From Lachnospiraceae bacterium TWA4 (lineage in GTDB: Bacteria > Bacillota > Clostridia > Lachnospirales > Lachnospiraceae), in contig JPZU01000001.1 of NCBI GenBank assembly GCA_000875945.1, positions 2,847,155-2,881,918 of the forward strand: a DNA stretch of 34,764 nt, written 5' to 3'. A program made the translations under genes and the position numbers. The notes under the pieces were generated by a model. The model was not told where the DNA came from, did no database searches, and worked only from the letters and a program-made list of their open reading frames with translations. The stretch's first letter is position 1; each line of letters begins with the position of its first letter. Positions 1 to 6,650 of the stretch are shown here, in pieces.

Positions 1-51
1 TTTTAATATTTTAACTTCAAAGAAAAATAACAGCCTTGCATCCGTATATAA

Positions 52-776
52 TTAAAATTGTTTAAAGACGCAAATGTAAAAAATATAAATGATGTAACAG
101 AAACATTGGTATTACAACTTAAGAAGATTGAAACTTATATTGTTCGTTCAATAGTTTGTGGAGAGTCAACAAAAATCTTAATAAAGAATGTCCAATTCTT
201 ATTAAAGGAGATATTTCAGTAGATGATTATATTAGAGATAAAAATCTAAATGATATACGATTTGCAGAAGGGTTAAAAAACATTAGAGAAAATGAATTAG
301 GAAAATTACTTTATTTTGGATTGAGTTATATAATACAGTATATTAATAAAAAATCAGATGAAATAGCACTTCGTTATGTTTTTTCATTAGAGCATATTAT
401 GCCTAAGAATTGGGAAAAAAATTGGTCGATTGATGTATTACCTGTAATAGATGTAGAATCAAATGAAATAATCACAGATGAAGAAAGAGCTATAGAAATA
501 AGAGATGCATCTATATATGAATTAGGGAATATGGCATTACTTTCAGGAAGCCTAAATAGTGCAATAAGTGATTATGATTTTTCTCGAAAAATTGAAGGGG
601 ATACTACTGGAAAGCTAAAGAAGAAAGAAGGTATTAGAGCATACGCTATGCTAACTTCTAGCCGAAAAGTAGTAGAAACATATGATGCCAATGGCGTTTG
701 GAATGAAGTTGAAATACGAAAACGTACAAATCAATTTATGAAAGATATAATTAAAGTCTGGCCAATTAATGATTAA
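52..776 (+). pseudogene. DUF262/DUF1524 (GmrSD-like) gene remnant, N-terminus missing and frameshifted
   Basis: Only the C-terminal part of a DUF262/DUF1524 protein is present. That family includes the type IV restriction enzymes GmrS/GmrD and related defence nucleases; DUF1524 is an HNH-like nuclease domain. The visible HNH-like core is EHIMPKNWEKNW near nucleotide 390, followed by the conserved ELGNMALLSGSLNSAISD stretch. The reading frame from about 52 gives KKIETYIVRSIVCGESTK, then breaks at the five-A run at 171-175; a sixth A would join it to NLNKECPILIK in the next frame. A TTG at 156 opens the downstream part but is unlikely to be a real start. The DUF262 domain is absent: stop codons in all frames lie upstream of about 55. 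It may be a host defence gene cut at the prophage junction. Confidence 0.75.
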
Positions 777-796
777 TTAAACATTTAGAAGTTATG

Positions 797-835
797 AACT
801 AAGAGTTTATTAATTTTATTATTAAACTCTTAGTT
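797..835. terminator. Bidirectional terminator between convergent genes
   Basis: A 13-bp perfect inverted repeat (AACTAAGAGTTTA at 797-809 and its complement at 823-835) with an AT-rich loop sits between the rightward DUF1524 remnant and the leftward ImmA-like gene. It overlaps the stop codon of the latter (830-832). T- and A-rich flanks allow it to act in both directions. Confidence 0.7.
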
Positions 836-1367
836 CGGTTTTATATTTATTCTTTTGAAAAAATAGCTATCGTATTGTAATGGAATATTAAAATTATAGC
901 CAAGACAGTTCATTTCTCTTAGCTTAATTAACATTAAGTTCACATCTACTTCTAAAGTTTTTGCCATGGATATGACATCATTATCTTGCTTTGCACAAGA
1001 AGCTACATCATCATTATCGAGGAGGAGATGAGCAGCAAAAGCATTAGCTTCATATTCTGTGGTATCTTTGATTGAGAATAAGCTGAATTCTTTTAATGGA
1101 TGACCACTTTTAGCGATATTACGGTGGCATTGGTCATGACCGATTTCATGAGCAAAAAACCCAATCTTTTTTAGTTGCCCTCCCCATTCGAGGATTTAAG
1201 AATATTAAACGATGATTCCAACGGAAAGTATACATTCCCAGGAGTTCGTTAAAATTGTCTTCATAATAAATCCAAATACCTAGTTCTTTAGCAATTTGTT
1301 CTGGATTTCTAGTTCCACACAGATGTACTAGATTTTCAGCCTTTTTATATATTTCTTGTGATTTCAA
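830..1367 (-). pseudogene. ImmA/IrrE-family metalloprotease, frameshifted
   Basis: ImmA/IrrE proteases cleave ICE and phage repressors and are commonly encoded next to them. The first 67 or so residues are open from a TTG start at 1367 (GAGGAGGT eight bases upstream) and run to ATKKDWVF, where the frame ends at 1146. The rest of the domain continues in another frame: AHEIGHDQCHRN, with the zinc-binding HEIGH, then EYEANAFAAHLLLD with the usual third-ligand region, ending at 830. The two parts join if one T is removed from the six-T run (six A on the plus strand, 1154-1159), giving DWVFAHEIGHD. As written the protein lacks the metal site and would be inactive. It is probably co-transcribed with the repressor gene, whose stop codon lies 50 bp upstream. 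Confidence 0.85.
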
Positions 1368-1417
1368 GCGTTTTTACCTCCTCAATCATGTTATAGCTTG
1401 TTGTATATTGATATATA

Positions 1418-1828
1418 CTAACTCTTGCTACGATATTTTTTAGGAGTGTATTTTTTGTTGTTTTCTTTACAATCAAAATACGCTTTTTGAAGTGCAATCA
1501 TAACTGCATCCATATCAGATTCAGATAGTTCACCTCCTGCAAACATACCAGAAAGTTCTGAAACTAATTGTTCAGCTTGGCGTTTACCACGAGAACTATA
1601 TTGGTCGGATGCTTTAGATATAAATTCTTCATCTTCAGTCATGAGATAGTTAACATCACATTCAAAAAGGTCTGCAAGTTTCTTGTAAATATCTCTTTTT
1701 CTAGGGTAACGTCCTTCTTGTTCATAGCTTATATAGGTACGGCGTGATGTACCGATTGCAATAGATACTTGTTCTTGAGTCATTTCTTTATCTATTCGTA
1801 ACTTTCGTAATTTTTCACCGAATTTCAT
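1418..1828 (-). CDS. XRE-family phage repressor (cI-like)
   Basis: A 136-aa DNA-binding protein. Residues 5-62 form an XRE/Cro-type helix-turn-helix (KLRKLRIDKEMTQEQVSIAI, then a second helix ending ISYEQEGRYP). Residues 75-115 are predicted helical, and the tail is basic (KKYTPKKYRSKS). It lacks a LexA-like autoprotease domain, so induction would depend on the neighbouring ImmA-like protease, a known arrangement in ICEBs1-type elements; that protease gene is frameshifted here. The start is set by GGAGG seven bases upstream. Transcription would begin in the divergent operator region to the right. By position and orientation it is the lysogeny repressor; its operators are inferred from GTGAAGTT repeats. 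Confidence 0.88.
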   Translation of the reverse strand: MKFGEKLRKLRIDKEMTQEQVSIAIGTSRRTYISYEQEGRYPRKRDIYKKLADLFECDVNYLMTEDEEFISKASDQYSSRGKRQAEQLVSELSGMFAGGELSESDMDAVMIALQKAYFDCKENNKKYTPKKYRSKS

Positions 1829-1866
1829 ATTAACCTCCGTATGTGAAGTTTAAATTCACTTTAATT

Positions 1867-1895
1867 ATTATATTTAGCTTGACAAGTGAAGTTAA
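1867..1895 (-). promoter_or_regulatory. Leftward promoter for the repressor gene
   Basis: On the minus strand TATAAT (1867-1872) follows TTAACT (1890-1895) with a 17-bp spacer, about 40 bp upstream of the repressor start. The -10 is perfect and the -35 matches four of six bases. It overlaps the -35 and spacer of the rightward promoter, so the two would compete. Confidence 0.6.
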
Positions 1896-1907
1896 ATCTC
1901 CTATAAT
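1879..1907 (+). promoter_or_regulatory. Rightward early promoter, perfect consensus
   Basis: TTGACA at 1879-1884 and TATAAT at 1902-1907 with a 17-bp spacer is an exact sigma-A consensus. A GTGAAGTTAAA operator-like half-site lies inside the spacer (1886-1896) and another starts just after the -10 (1908), so repressor binding would block it. It points toward the HTH regulator at 2172 and the early genes. Confidence 0.8.
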
Positions 1908-2111
1908 GTGAAATAAGTTACATATATGATAAATTAAATTTCACAAATTGTCAATAAGAATAAGAGAAAATTTGTGAAATAACTTTGAATTTTAAAATTA
2001 TCAACAATATATTTGCTTTAATAAAACAAATAAAAAATAATATTGTTAATATTTACAAATATTTGAACTAATTATAATATTAAAACAATATAATACAATT
2101 TATTTAAAATA

Positions 2112-2140
2112 TTGACAATAAAATAAACATAATGTATAAT
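2112..2140 (+). promoter_or_regulatory. Promoter of the HTH regulator gene, perfect consensus
   Basis: TTGACA (2112-2117) and TATAAT (2135-2140) are separated by 17 bp, 31 bp upstream of the start codon at 2172. The preceding 130 bp are almost pure A/T and carry repeated ACAATAT/AATATTG words, which could be binding sites for the regulator itself. Confidence 0.75.
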
Positions 2141-2171
2141 ATTACAATAACAATATTAGAAAGGAGTAAAA

Positions 2172-2996
2172 ATGGATCTATCTAAAGATAACAAACCTGA
2201 AGAATTAATTTCAGAAAAAAGAAATTTTAATAAGTATTTATGTTTTTCAAATATTAGAGAATTGATAAAAAATAGTCATGTAAAAATTGGGCAGATTGAA
2301 AAAGAAGCTGGATGTCAACCAGGATATATGTCTCGTTTGGATAAGCAAACAAATTCAAGTGAACCATCTATAGAATTTATAGTAACTGCTGCAAATATGC
2401 TTGGAGTAAGTTTAGATACATTAATTACTCTTGATTTAGCTAGTATGACTCCTACAGAGAGGTATTTAGCTCAATTTTTTGACAAATTAAAAAAAGATAC
2501 TCTTGATGATAAACTTGAATGGATTAGAGAAACAGCAGATTCATTAAACAATATGGTTTCAGATGAAAATGGATATATTCCACATCCACTTTTTAGATGG
2601 GAGTCATATTCTATGGGTATGGACGAAGCTACTAGGATAACTTTTGTATCAGATAGTTTTGGTAAAAATACCTATATTAATGGAGATTGTTTTTCTTTGA
2701 AATTAAAGAATCAATCAATTCTTTATTTAATGGATATTTGTGAACAAGAGCACCCTTTTATTAATATTGATACACAGGCAAAAGAGATATGGATGTATAT
2801 GCCTAGTGTTGGTGCAGAAAAGCTTGTTGCAAATAATGATAACTCTCCCTTATCTCCATTAGTTGATATACTCGTGGAAACAGTTTCAGAAAGAATGAGT
2901 CATCCTAGAGTCAAAAAAGATTTGAAGTATGTTATTGATGCTTTTATGAAAGATGATTTAGAAGATGATGAAGAAAAATTACCTTTCTCATATTAA
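2172..2996 (+). CDS. Helix-turn-helix (XRE-type) regulator, 274 aa
   Basis: Residues 28-85 resemble a helix-turn-helix: NIRELIKNSHVKIGQIEKEA, then GYMSRL, then IEFIVTAANMLGVSLDTLI, typical of XRE proteins. The remaining 180 residues are not a family I can name; they include a mixed region at about 120-215 and an acidic C-terminus (DDLEDDEEK). The start has AAGGAG eight bases upstream. It is the first rightward gene after the immunity region, in the place of a Cro or early activator, and has its own consensus promoter. Arginine codons here are AGA, AGG or CGT with no CGA, unlike the CGA-rich replication and structural genes, which may point to a different origin. Confidence 0.75.
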   Translation: MDLSKDNKPEELISEKRNFNKYLCFSNIRELIKNSHVKIGQIEKEAGCQPGYMSRLDKQTNSSEPSIEFIVTAANMLGVSLDTLITLDLASMTPTERYLAQFFDKLKKDTLDDKLEWIRETADSLNNMVSDENGYIPHPLFRWESYSMGMDEATRITFVSDSFGKNTYINGDCFSLKLKNQSILYLMDICEQEHPFINIDTQAKEIWMYMPSVGAEKLVANNDNSPLSPLVDILVETVSERMSHPRVKKDLKYVIDAFMKDDLEDDEEKLPFSY

Positions 2997-3058
2997 ATAT
3001 GATTTTTAATTGGAATTAGATATAAAGTTAGTAATTTTTTAGACGAGGGGAAGTTTTT

Positions 3059-3196
3059 ATGACTAAGAAAGAAGAAATCTTAATTCAGCAAATTAATACC
3101 ATATCTGAACGAGGGAATAGTGTTGAAGTTAAAAAGGATAAAGACGGCAATTATGTGATTTATGAAGTACATAAGAAAAAGAAACAGATCGGATAA
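3059..3196 (+). CDS. Small hypothetical protein, 45 aa
   Basis: The gene starts with ATG after GAGGGG (seven bases upstream) and encodes a lysine-rich protein beginning MTKKEEILIQQINTI and ending in a KKKK cluster. It could form a helix followed by two strands (VEVKKDKDGNYVIYEV). No family recognised. It lies between the HTH regulator and a strong terminator, so it is probably the last gene of that short operon. The good ribosome binding site and clean stop favour it being real. Confidence 0.6.
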   Translation: MTKKEEILIQQINTISERGNSVEVKKDKDGNYVIYEVHKKKKQIG

Positions 3197-3221
3197 AGAG
3201 GTATTCGGTAACGGCTAAGAG

Positions 3222-3279
3222 GAGCCTAAGTAGTTTAAACAGTGAAAATTCATTGTTTAAGCCACTTGGGCTCTTTTTT
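3222..3279 (+). terminator. Rho-independent terminator
   Basis: A long stem begins GAGCCTAAGT at 3222 and pairs, with a few G-T pairs, to the arm ending CTTGGGCTC at 3273, followed by a run of six T. The loop region contains AGTGAAAATTCATT. It closes the early operon. Confidence 0.8.
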
Positions 3280-3390
3280 ATTTAATTTATTAACCAAATT
3301 ATCTATAAAAGCAGCGAAGGATGATTATAAATATTTCAAAATCCTAAAAATTGAGCATTTTTCCTGAAAAAGATAGAGGATGTAGTTTTT

Positions 3391-3660
3391 TGGTATGATG
3401 CATGTAGATTCAATTGAGTATGAAATCTAAATTTTATATTCAATTGAATGTATATCATTCAAAGCTATCTTGAAGTTCATCCTCTGATCAGGGATGCCCA
3501 GAGCTAAAAGATAGTAGTAACAATTTAATAGAAAGTCAACCCACTGGGACGGTTGGCCATTTAAGAAGTGAGGATTCATTTTTTATGGCCAATACAAGTG
3601 AAGATAGGAAGTTCCGTGTGGATTCTCACTTCGGTTTCAGACCGAAGGAGGGTCTACAGC
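3391..3660 (+). promoter_or_regulatory. Extended -10 promoter and long structured 5' leader
   Basis: No normal gene occupies this stretch. TGGTATGAT at 3391-3399 is an extended -10 element, which would start RNA near 3406. The next 255 bases hold successive stems: AGATT/AATCT (3406-3428), GAATG/CATTC (3446-3460), GCTATCTT/AAGATAGT (3464-3515) enclosing CTCTG/CAGAG (3482-3503), TTGGCCAT/ATGGCCAA (3553-3592) and CTTCGGT/ACCGAAG (3629-3647). The last overlaps the first bases of the AGGAGG of the next gene. Two stems have alternatives: CAACC (3537-3541) can pair with GGTTG (3551-3555), and CCG..GTG (3614-3620) with CAC..CGG (3627-3634). The layout suggests an attenuator or translational switch; no known riboswitch class was matched. 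Confidence 0.5.
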
Positions 3661-3695
3661 ATGGAACATTTAGACAACCTACAGACAACAAGTGA
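3585..3695 (+). CDS. Possible leader peptide, 36 aa, overlapping the next gene
   Basis: An ATG at 3585, with GAGG eleven bases upstream, opens a 36-codon frame beginning MANTSEDRKFRVDSHF and running 35 bases past the start of the downstream sigma-like gene in another frame. The start codon lies in the 3' arm of the TTGGCCAT/ATGGCCAA stem. Translation would melt the hairpin next to the downstream ribosome binding site, so it could act as a coupling or sensing leader. Whether it is translated is unknown. Confidence 0.3.
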   Translation: MANTSEDRKFRVDSHFGFRPKEGLQHGTFRQPTDNK

Positions 3696-4206
3696 AGAAC
3701 AGAAATACATTCCTTTAGAAGTAAATGCAGAATCAAAGGAATTTTTAATTAGCAATGGATATGATTTATCAAAAGATGCTGTATGGAAGAAAATCGGAAA
3801 TCGTTATATTCGAGCAATTATGATTCCTGTAACAAAAGAAGTCTATCACGAATATATGAAACCAATTTGGCGTGAAGAGAAGAGAAATCAGAGAGCAAGT
3901 AAGCAGGAAGATGAACGAAAAATGAAACCAGTATCTTTAGACCAACTTTATGATGATACAGATTATGAAATTTCTAGTAATTTTGATCTTGAAGAAGAAA
4001 TTATTAAGCAAGAAATGATTAAAGAATTAAAAATTGCATTGAAAAAATTAGAAGAGATAGATCAAAAAATTATGGATTTGTATAGTAAAAGTCGTACAGA
4101 ATGTCAAATTGCAAGTGAAGTAAATAGGTCTCAAAAAGGCGTTAATAAACGAAAAAATAATGTATTTATTAAATTAAGAACTCTTTTAAAAGAATTTGAA
4201 TCATAA
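3661..4206 (+). CDS. Sigma-70 region 4-like HTH protein, 181 aa
   Basis: The C-terminal 60 residues look like a sigma-70 region 4 helix-turn-helix: KIMDLYSKSRTECQIASEV, then SQKGVNKRKNNVFIKLRTLL. The N-terminal half has a domain of about 70 residues beginning with a YIPLEVNAES motif, then a charged linker. Such proteins occur in clostridial prophages and integrative elements, annotated as sigma factor-like or hypothetical. The ATG at 3661 is chosen because AGGAGG lies ten bases upstream; the frame is open further upstream, through the leader, with no good start. It is followed by a strong terminator and so forms a single-gene unit controlled by the structured leader. Its likely role is regulation of later phage genes. 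Confidence 0.65.
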   Translation: MEHLDNLQTTSEEQKYIPLEVNAESKEFLISNGYDLSKDAVWKKIGNRYIRAIMIPVTKEVYHEYMKPIWREEKRNQRASKQEDERKMKPVSLDQLYDDTDYEISSNFDLEEEIIKQEMIKELKIALKKLEEIDQKIMDLYSKSRTECQIASEVNRSQKGVNKRKNNVFIKLRTLLKEFES

Positions 4207-4213
4207 AAAGTTT

Positions 4214-4257
4214 CGTTCTGCTTATTTTAGAATTGCTAGGATAAGCAGAACGATTTT
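4214..4257 (+). terminator. Terminator after the sigma-like gene
   Basis: CGTTCTGCTTAT (4214-4225) pairs perfectly with ATAAGCAGAACG (4241-4252) over a 15-base loop, followed by ATTTTA. Confidence 0.75.
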
Positions 4258-4285
4258 AGAAATTTTAAAAATCGGCAATTAATCT

Positions 4286-4327
4286 GGTACTTAAATATTA
4301 GAAAATGTCCTTTTACTAGTAGAGAGG
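4286..4327 (+). repeat. Repeated intergenic element, copy 1
   Basis: GGTACTTAA, 20 bases start to start, then TGTCCTTTTACTAGTA and a short purine run. A second copy with the same order lies at 8649-8690, and the TGTCCTTTTA core recurs at 33588. Each copy lies in the gap before an operon: here before the replication module. It may be a processing, binding or promoter element; the function is unknown. Confidence 0.5.
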
Positions 4328-4359
4328 CAAAAAGCCACTCAGAGAGGAAGGTGAAACTT

Positions 4360-4524
4360 ATGGTAATTAATTGTCATTCTGATACAGCTATTAGTGAAAA
4401 AGAAGAGATAGACAGAGAAATTGTAGATGTTTTGATGTCTATTAGTGATGTGTCAAGACGAATTGCTAAAAGACTTTGTATTTTAAATAGTAAAGAAAAA
4501 GTCAATCAAAAGGGAGAAAAATGA
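4360..4524 (+). CDS. Small hypothetical phage protein, 54 aa
   Basis: ATG follows an AGGAAGGTG ribosome binding site. The protein has an acidic N-terminal half (EKEEIDREIVDVLMSISDV) and a basic C-terminal half (RRIAKRL), probably one or two helices. Its stop is one base before the next start, so the two are probably translationally coupled. No family recognised. It heads the replication operon. Confidence 0.6.
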   Translation: MVINCHSDTAISEKEEIDREIVDVLMSISDVSRRIAKRLCILNSKEKVNQKGEK

Positions 4525-4525
4525 A

Positions 4526-4891
4526 ATGGGAAAAGTTAAGGAATTATCGATGATTATTGATGAATTAAGTCAATGTGGGAAAACACTTATTAGTATTTCA
4601 GATGAGTTAAGAAATCTATTTAGTAGTTCTAGTTGTGAGAATTCTGTAGAAACAGAAAAAGTGTTGCAGCAGGAAAGGCAAACAGTAGAGTTAGTAAAAG
4701 AAGAAAAGAGAGAAAAGGTACTTACCCTTGAAGATGTACGAGCAGTATTGGCAGATATATCTAGAAATGGTTATACAGCACAAGTCAAAGAACTTCTTCT
4801 AAAACATGGAGTTAATAAGTTGTCAGATGTTCAGCCAAGTGAATATCAAGAACTTCTTAAAGAAGCGGAGGTCATTGGAAATGCCGGATAA
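4526..4891 (+). CDS. Conserved phage protein ahead of DUF2800, 121 aa
   Basis: The N-terminal 60 residues are polar helix, and the C-terminal half (EDVRAVLADISRNGYTAQVK, KELLLKHGVNKLSDV) has the form of a small helical domain. Homologues at this place in clostridial prophages are often labelled rRNA biogenesis protein rrp5, an annotation that lacks support here. Start choice: the ATG at 4521 gives only a ten-codon frame, so 4526 is used, eleven bases from GGGAG. It overlaps the DUF2800 gene by 11 bases, indicating coupled translation and a role in the same replication or recombination step. Confidence 0.65.
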   Translation: MGKVKELSMIIDELSQCGKTLISISDELRNLFSSSSCENSVETEKVLQQERQTVELVKEEKREKVLTLEDVRAVLADISRNGYTAQVKELLLKHGVNKLSDVQPSEYQELLKEAEVIGNAG

Positions 4892-6023
4892 ACATGCAGT
4901 ATTATCTGCTTCTTCTAGTCACCGTTGGTTAAATTGTCCACCTTCTGCACTTCTTTGTGCAAAGGAAATAGATACACCTAGTGAATTTGCTAAACAAGGA
5001 ACCGATGCTCATACACTTTGTGAGTATAAACTCCATAGAGCTTTAGGACAGCAGGCAAAAAATCCTATAGAAAATCTAACATTTTTTGATGAAGAAATGG
5101 ATGATTATTCAGATTTATATGTTCAGTATGTAATGGAAAAATTTAATGAAAGGCATGAGAATTGTAAAGATTCAATTGTTTTGATAGAGCAACATTTAGA
5201 TTTTTCAAAATGGGTTCCTAGTGGATTTGGAACAGGAGATTGTGTCATTGTAGCTGATGAAGTTTTGACGGTGATAGATTTAAAATATGGTACTGGAATT
5301 TTAGTAGAAGCAGAAAATAATTCTCAAATGATGTGCTATGCATTAGGAGCTTTAGAATTATTTGATGGTATCTATGATATTAAAAGCGTTGAGATGGCAA
5401 TTTTTCAACCGAGAAGAGACCATATTAGTACATTTCTAATTACGAAGAAAGAGCTTCTTTTGTGGGCAGAACAAACTTTAGCTCCTATTGCAAACCTTGC
5501 TGCAAAGGGTGAAGGAGAATATAAAGCAGGTAGCCATTGCCAGTTTTGCAAAGTGAAAGCAACGTGTCGTAAGAGAGCAGAGTACAACTTAGAGTTAGCT
5601 CGTTATGATTTTAAAATGCCTAGTTATTTAGAAGATTATGAAATTGAGATGATTCTTGCAAAATCAGAGGAGCTAGTTTCTTGGATTGGAGATGTTAAAG
5701 ACTATGCTTTGGGACAAGCAATTAGTGGAAAAGATTGGAAAGGCTGGAAATTAGTCGAAGGTCGTTCAAATCGTAAATATGTCAATGAACAGATTGTTGC
5801 TAAAGTTATTGAAGAAGCCGGATACAATCCATATGAACAGAAAATGCTAGGGATTACAGCAATGACTAAGATGCTAGGGAAGACAAAATTTGAAGAACTA
5901 CTGGGTGGTCTTATAGAAAAGCCACAAGGAAAGCCAACATTAGTACCACTATCGGATAAACGTCCGATGATGAAAAATACAGCAATGAATGATTTTAAGG
6001 AGGACAATGATGATGTCAAGTAA
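4881..6023 (+). CDS. DUF2800 protein, Cas4/RecB-like PD-(D/E)XK nuclease
   Basis: A 380-aa DUF2800 protein, standard in clostridial and lactobacillal phage replication modules and thought to act in DNA end processing or recombination. Visible features are the N-terminal SHRWLNCPPSALL, a GTGDCVIVADEV strand near residue 120 and VIDLKYGTG at about 131-139, fitting the D...(D/E)-X-K nuclease core. C-x2-C-x5-C (CQFCKVKATC, about 220-229) together with an early cysteine near residue 19 resembles the iron-sulfur ligand set of Cas4/AddB nucleases. The ATG at 4881 is preceded by GGAGG; the upstream in-frame ATG at 4806 lies inside the previous gene. Its partner is the DUF2815 gene, which overlaps its end. 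Confidence 0.85.
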   Translation: MPDKHAVLSASSSHRWLNCPPSALLCAKEIDTPSEFAKQGTDAHTLCEYKLHRALGQQAKNPIENLTFFDEEMDDYSDLYVQYVMEKFNERHENCKDSIVLIEQHLDFSKWVPSGFGTGDCVIVADEVLTVIDLKYGTGILVEAENNSQMMCYALGALELFDGIYDIKSVEMAIFQPRRDHISTFLITKKELLLWAEQTLAPIANLAAKGEGEYKAGSHCQFCKVKATCRKRAEYNLELARYDFKMPSYLEDYEIEMILAKSEELVSWIGDVKDYALGQAISGKDWKGWKLVEGRSNRKYVNEQIVAKVIEEAGYNPYEQKMLGITAMTKMLGKTKFEELLGGLIEKPQGKPTLVPLSDKRPMMKNTAMNDFKEDNDDVK

Positions 6024-6579
6024 TTTTAAGATTCCAACGAAAGTAATTACGGGAGTGAAAACTAGATGGAGTTATGCCAATGTATGGGACCCCAAATCAA
6101 TTAATGGTGGAAATCCTAAATATAGCGTGAGCTTAATTATTCCAAAATCAGATACAAAAACGGTAGAAAAGATTCAAGCAGCTATTCAGGCCGCTTATGA
6201 AGAAGGATATTCGAAGCTAAAAGGAAATAGTAAATACGTTCCAGCTCTTAAGGTATTAAAAACTCCTTTACGAGATGGAGATGAAGAACGTCCAGATGAT
6301 CCAGCTTATGCAAATAGTTATTTTATTAATGCCAATTCTGCTACTGCACCAGGAATTGTAGATATTGACCGACAACCAATTCTTGACCGTTCTGAAGTTT
6401 ATAGTGGAGTTTATGGTCGTGCAAGTATTAATTTCTATGCGTTTAATTCAAATGGAAATAAAGGGATTGCGTGTGGATTAAATAATCTTCAAAAGATTTC
6501 TGATGGTGAACCACTTGGTGGTAAGAGTCGTGCAGAAGATGATTTTGCAACAGAAGATGATGAAGACTTTCTATCATAA
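6010..6579 (+). CDS. DUF2815 family, SSB-like DNA-binding protein
   Basis: The 189-aa protein begins SSNFKIPTKVITGVKTRWSY and has alternating strands, with YSVSLIIPKSD and SINFYAFNSNGNKGIACGLN, as in DUF2815. That family is found beside DUF2800 and DNA polymerase in phages and is believed to be a single-stranded DNA-binding or annealing protein. The very acidic end (EDDFATEDDEDFLS) is like the partner-binding tail of SSB. Three ATGs lie in a row at 6007-6015; AGGAGG at 5998-6003 best supports 6010 or 6013. It overlaps the DUF2800 stop by 14 bases, so the pair is probably translated together. Confidence 0.85.
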   Translation: MMSSNFKIPTKVITGVKTRWSYANVWDPKSINGGNPKYSVSLIIPKSDTKTVEKIQAAIQAAYEEGYSKLKGNSKYVPALKVLKTPLRDGDEERPDDPAYANSYFINANSATAPGIVDIDRQPILDRSEVYSGVYGRASINFYAFNSNGNKGIACGLNNLQKISDGEPLGGKSRAEDDFATEDDEDFLS

Positions 6580-6594
6580 AAATTAGCTAAAAGT

Positions 6595-6634
6595 AAGGGA
6601 AGACCTCTTTTAAAGATGTCCTTCCCTTCTTCTT
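6595..6634 (+). terminator. Hairpin, partial terminator
   Basis: AAGGGAAG (6595-6602) pairs with CTTCCCTT (6621-6628), and the inner bases GAC..TCTTT / AAAGA..GTC extend the stem. The downstream T tract is weak (CTTCTTT). It may reduce transcription into the polymerase gene or protect the upstream mRNA. Confidence 0.55.
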
Positions 6635-6650
6635 TATGGGGTACTAATAC

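Larger units (their letters stand above)
1843..1980. promoter_or_regulatory. Operator cluster of the lysogeny switch
   Basis: Related sites recur: GTGAAGTTTAAATTCAC (1843-1859, dyad with GTGAA/TTCAC ends), AAGTGAAGTTAAA (1884-1896), GTGAAATAAGTTAC (1908-1921), and a pair forming a 12-bp perfect inverted repeat, ATTTCACAAATT (1938-1949) and AATTTGTGAAAT (1969-1980). The shared core is GTGAA. They surround and overlap both divergent promoters, as phage operators do. Binding by the adjacent repressor is inferred. Confidence 0.6.

Noticed and set aside
3391-3660. Resemblance of CACTGGGACGG to the core of the class I c-di-GMP riboswitch
   Set aside because: Only a few bases agree; the GNRA loop, its receptor and the second helix are missing, so no riboswitch class is claimed.
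3568-3660. Upstream extension of the sigma-like protein to 212 residues
   Set aside because: The added part reads through hairpins and the ribosome binding site, and the first codon has no binding site; ATG 3661 is better supported.
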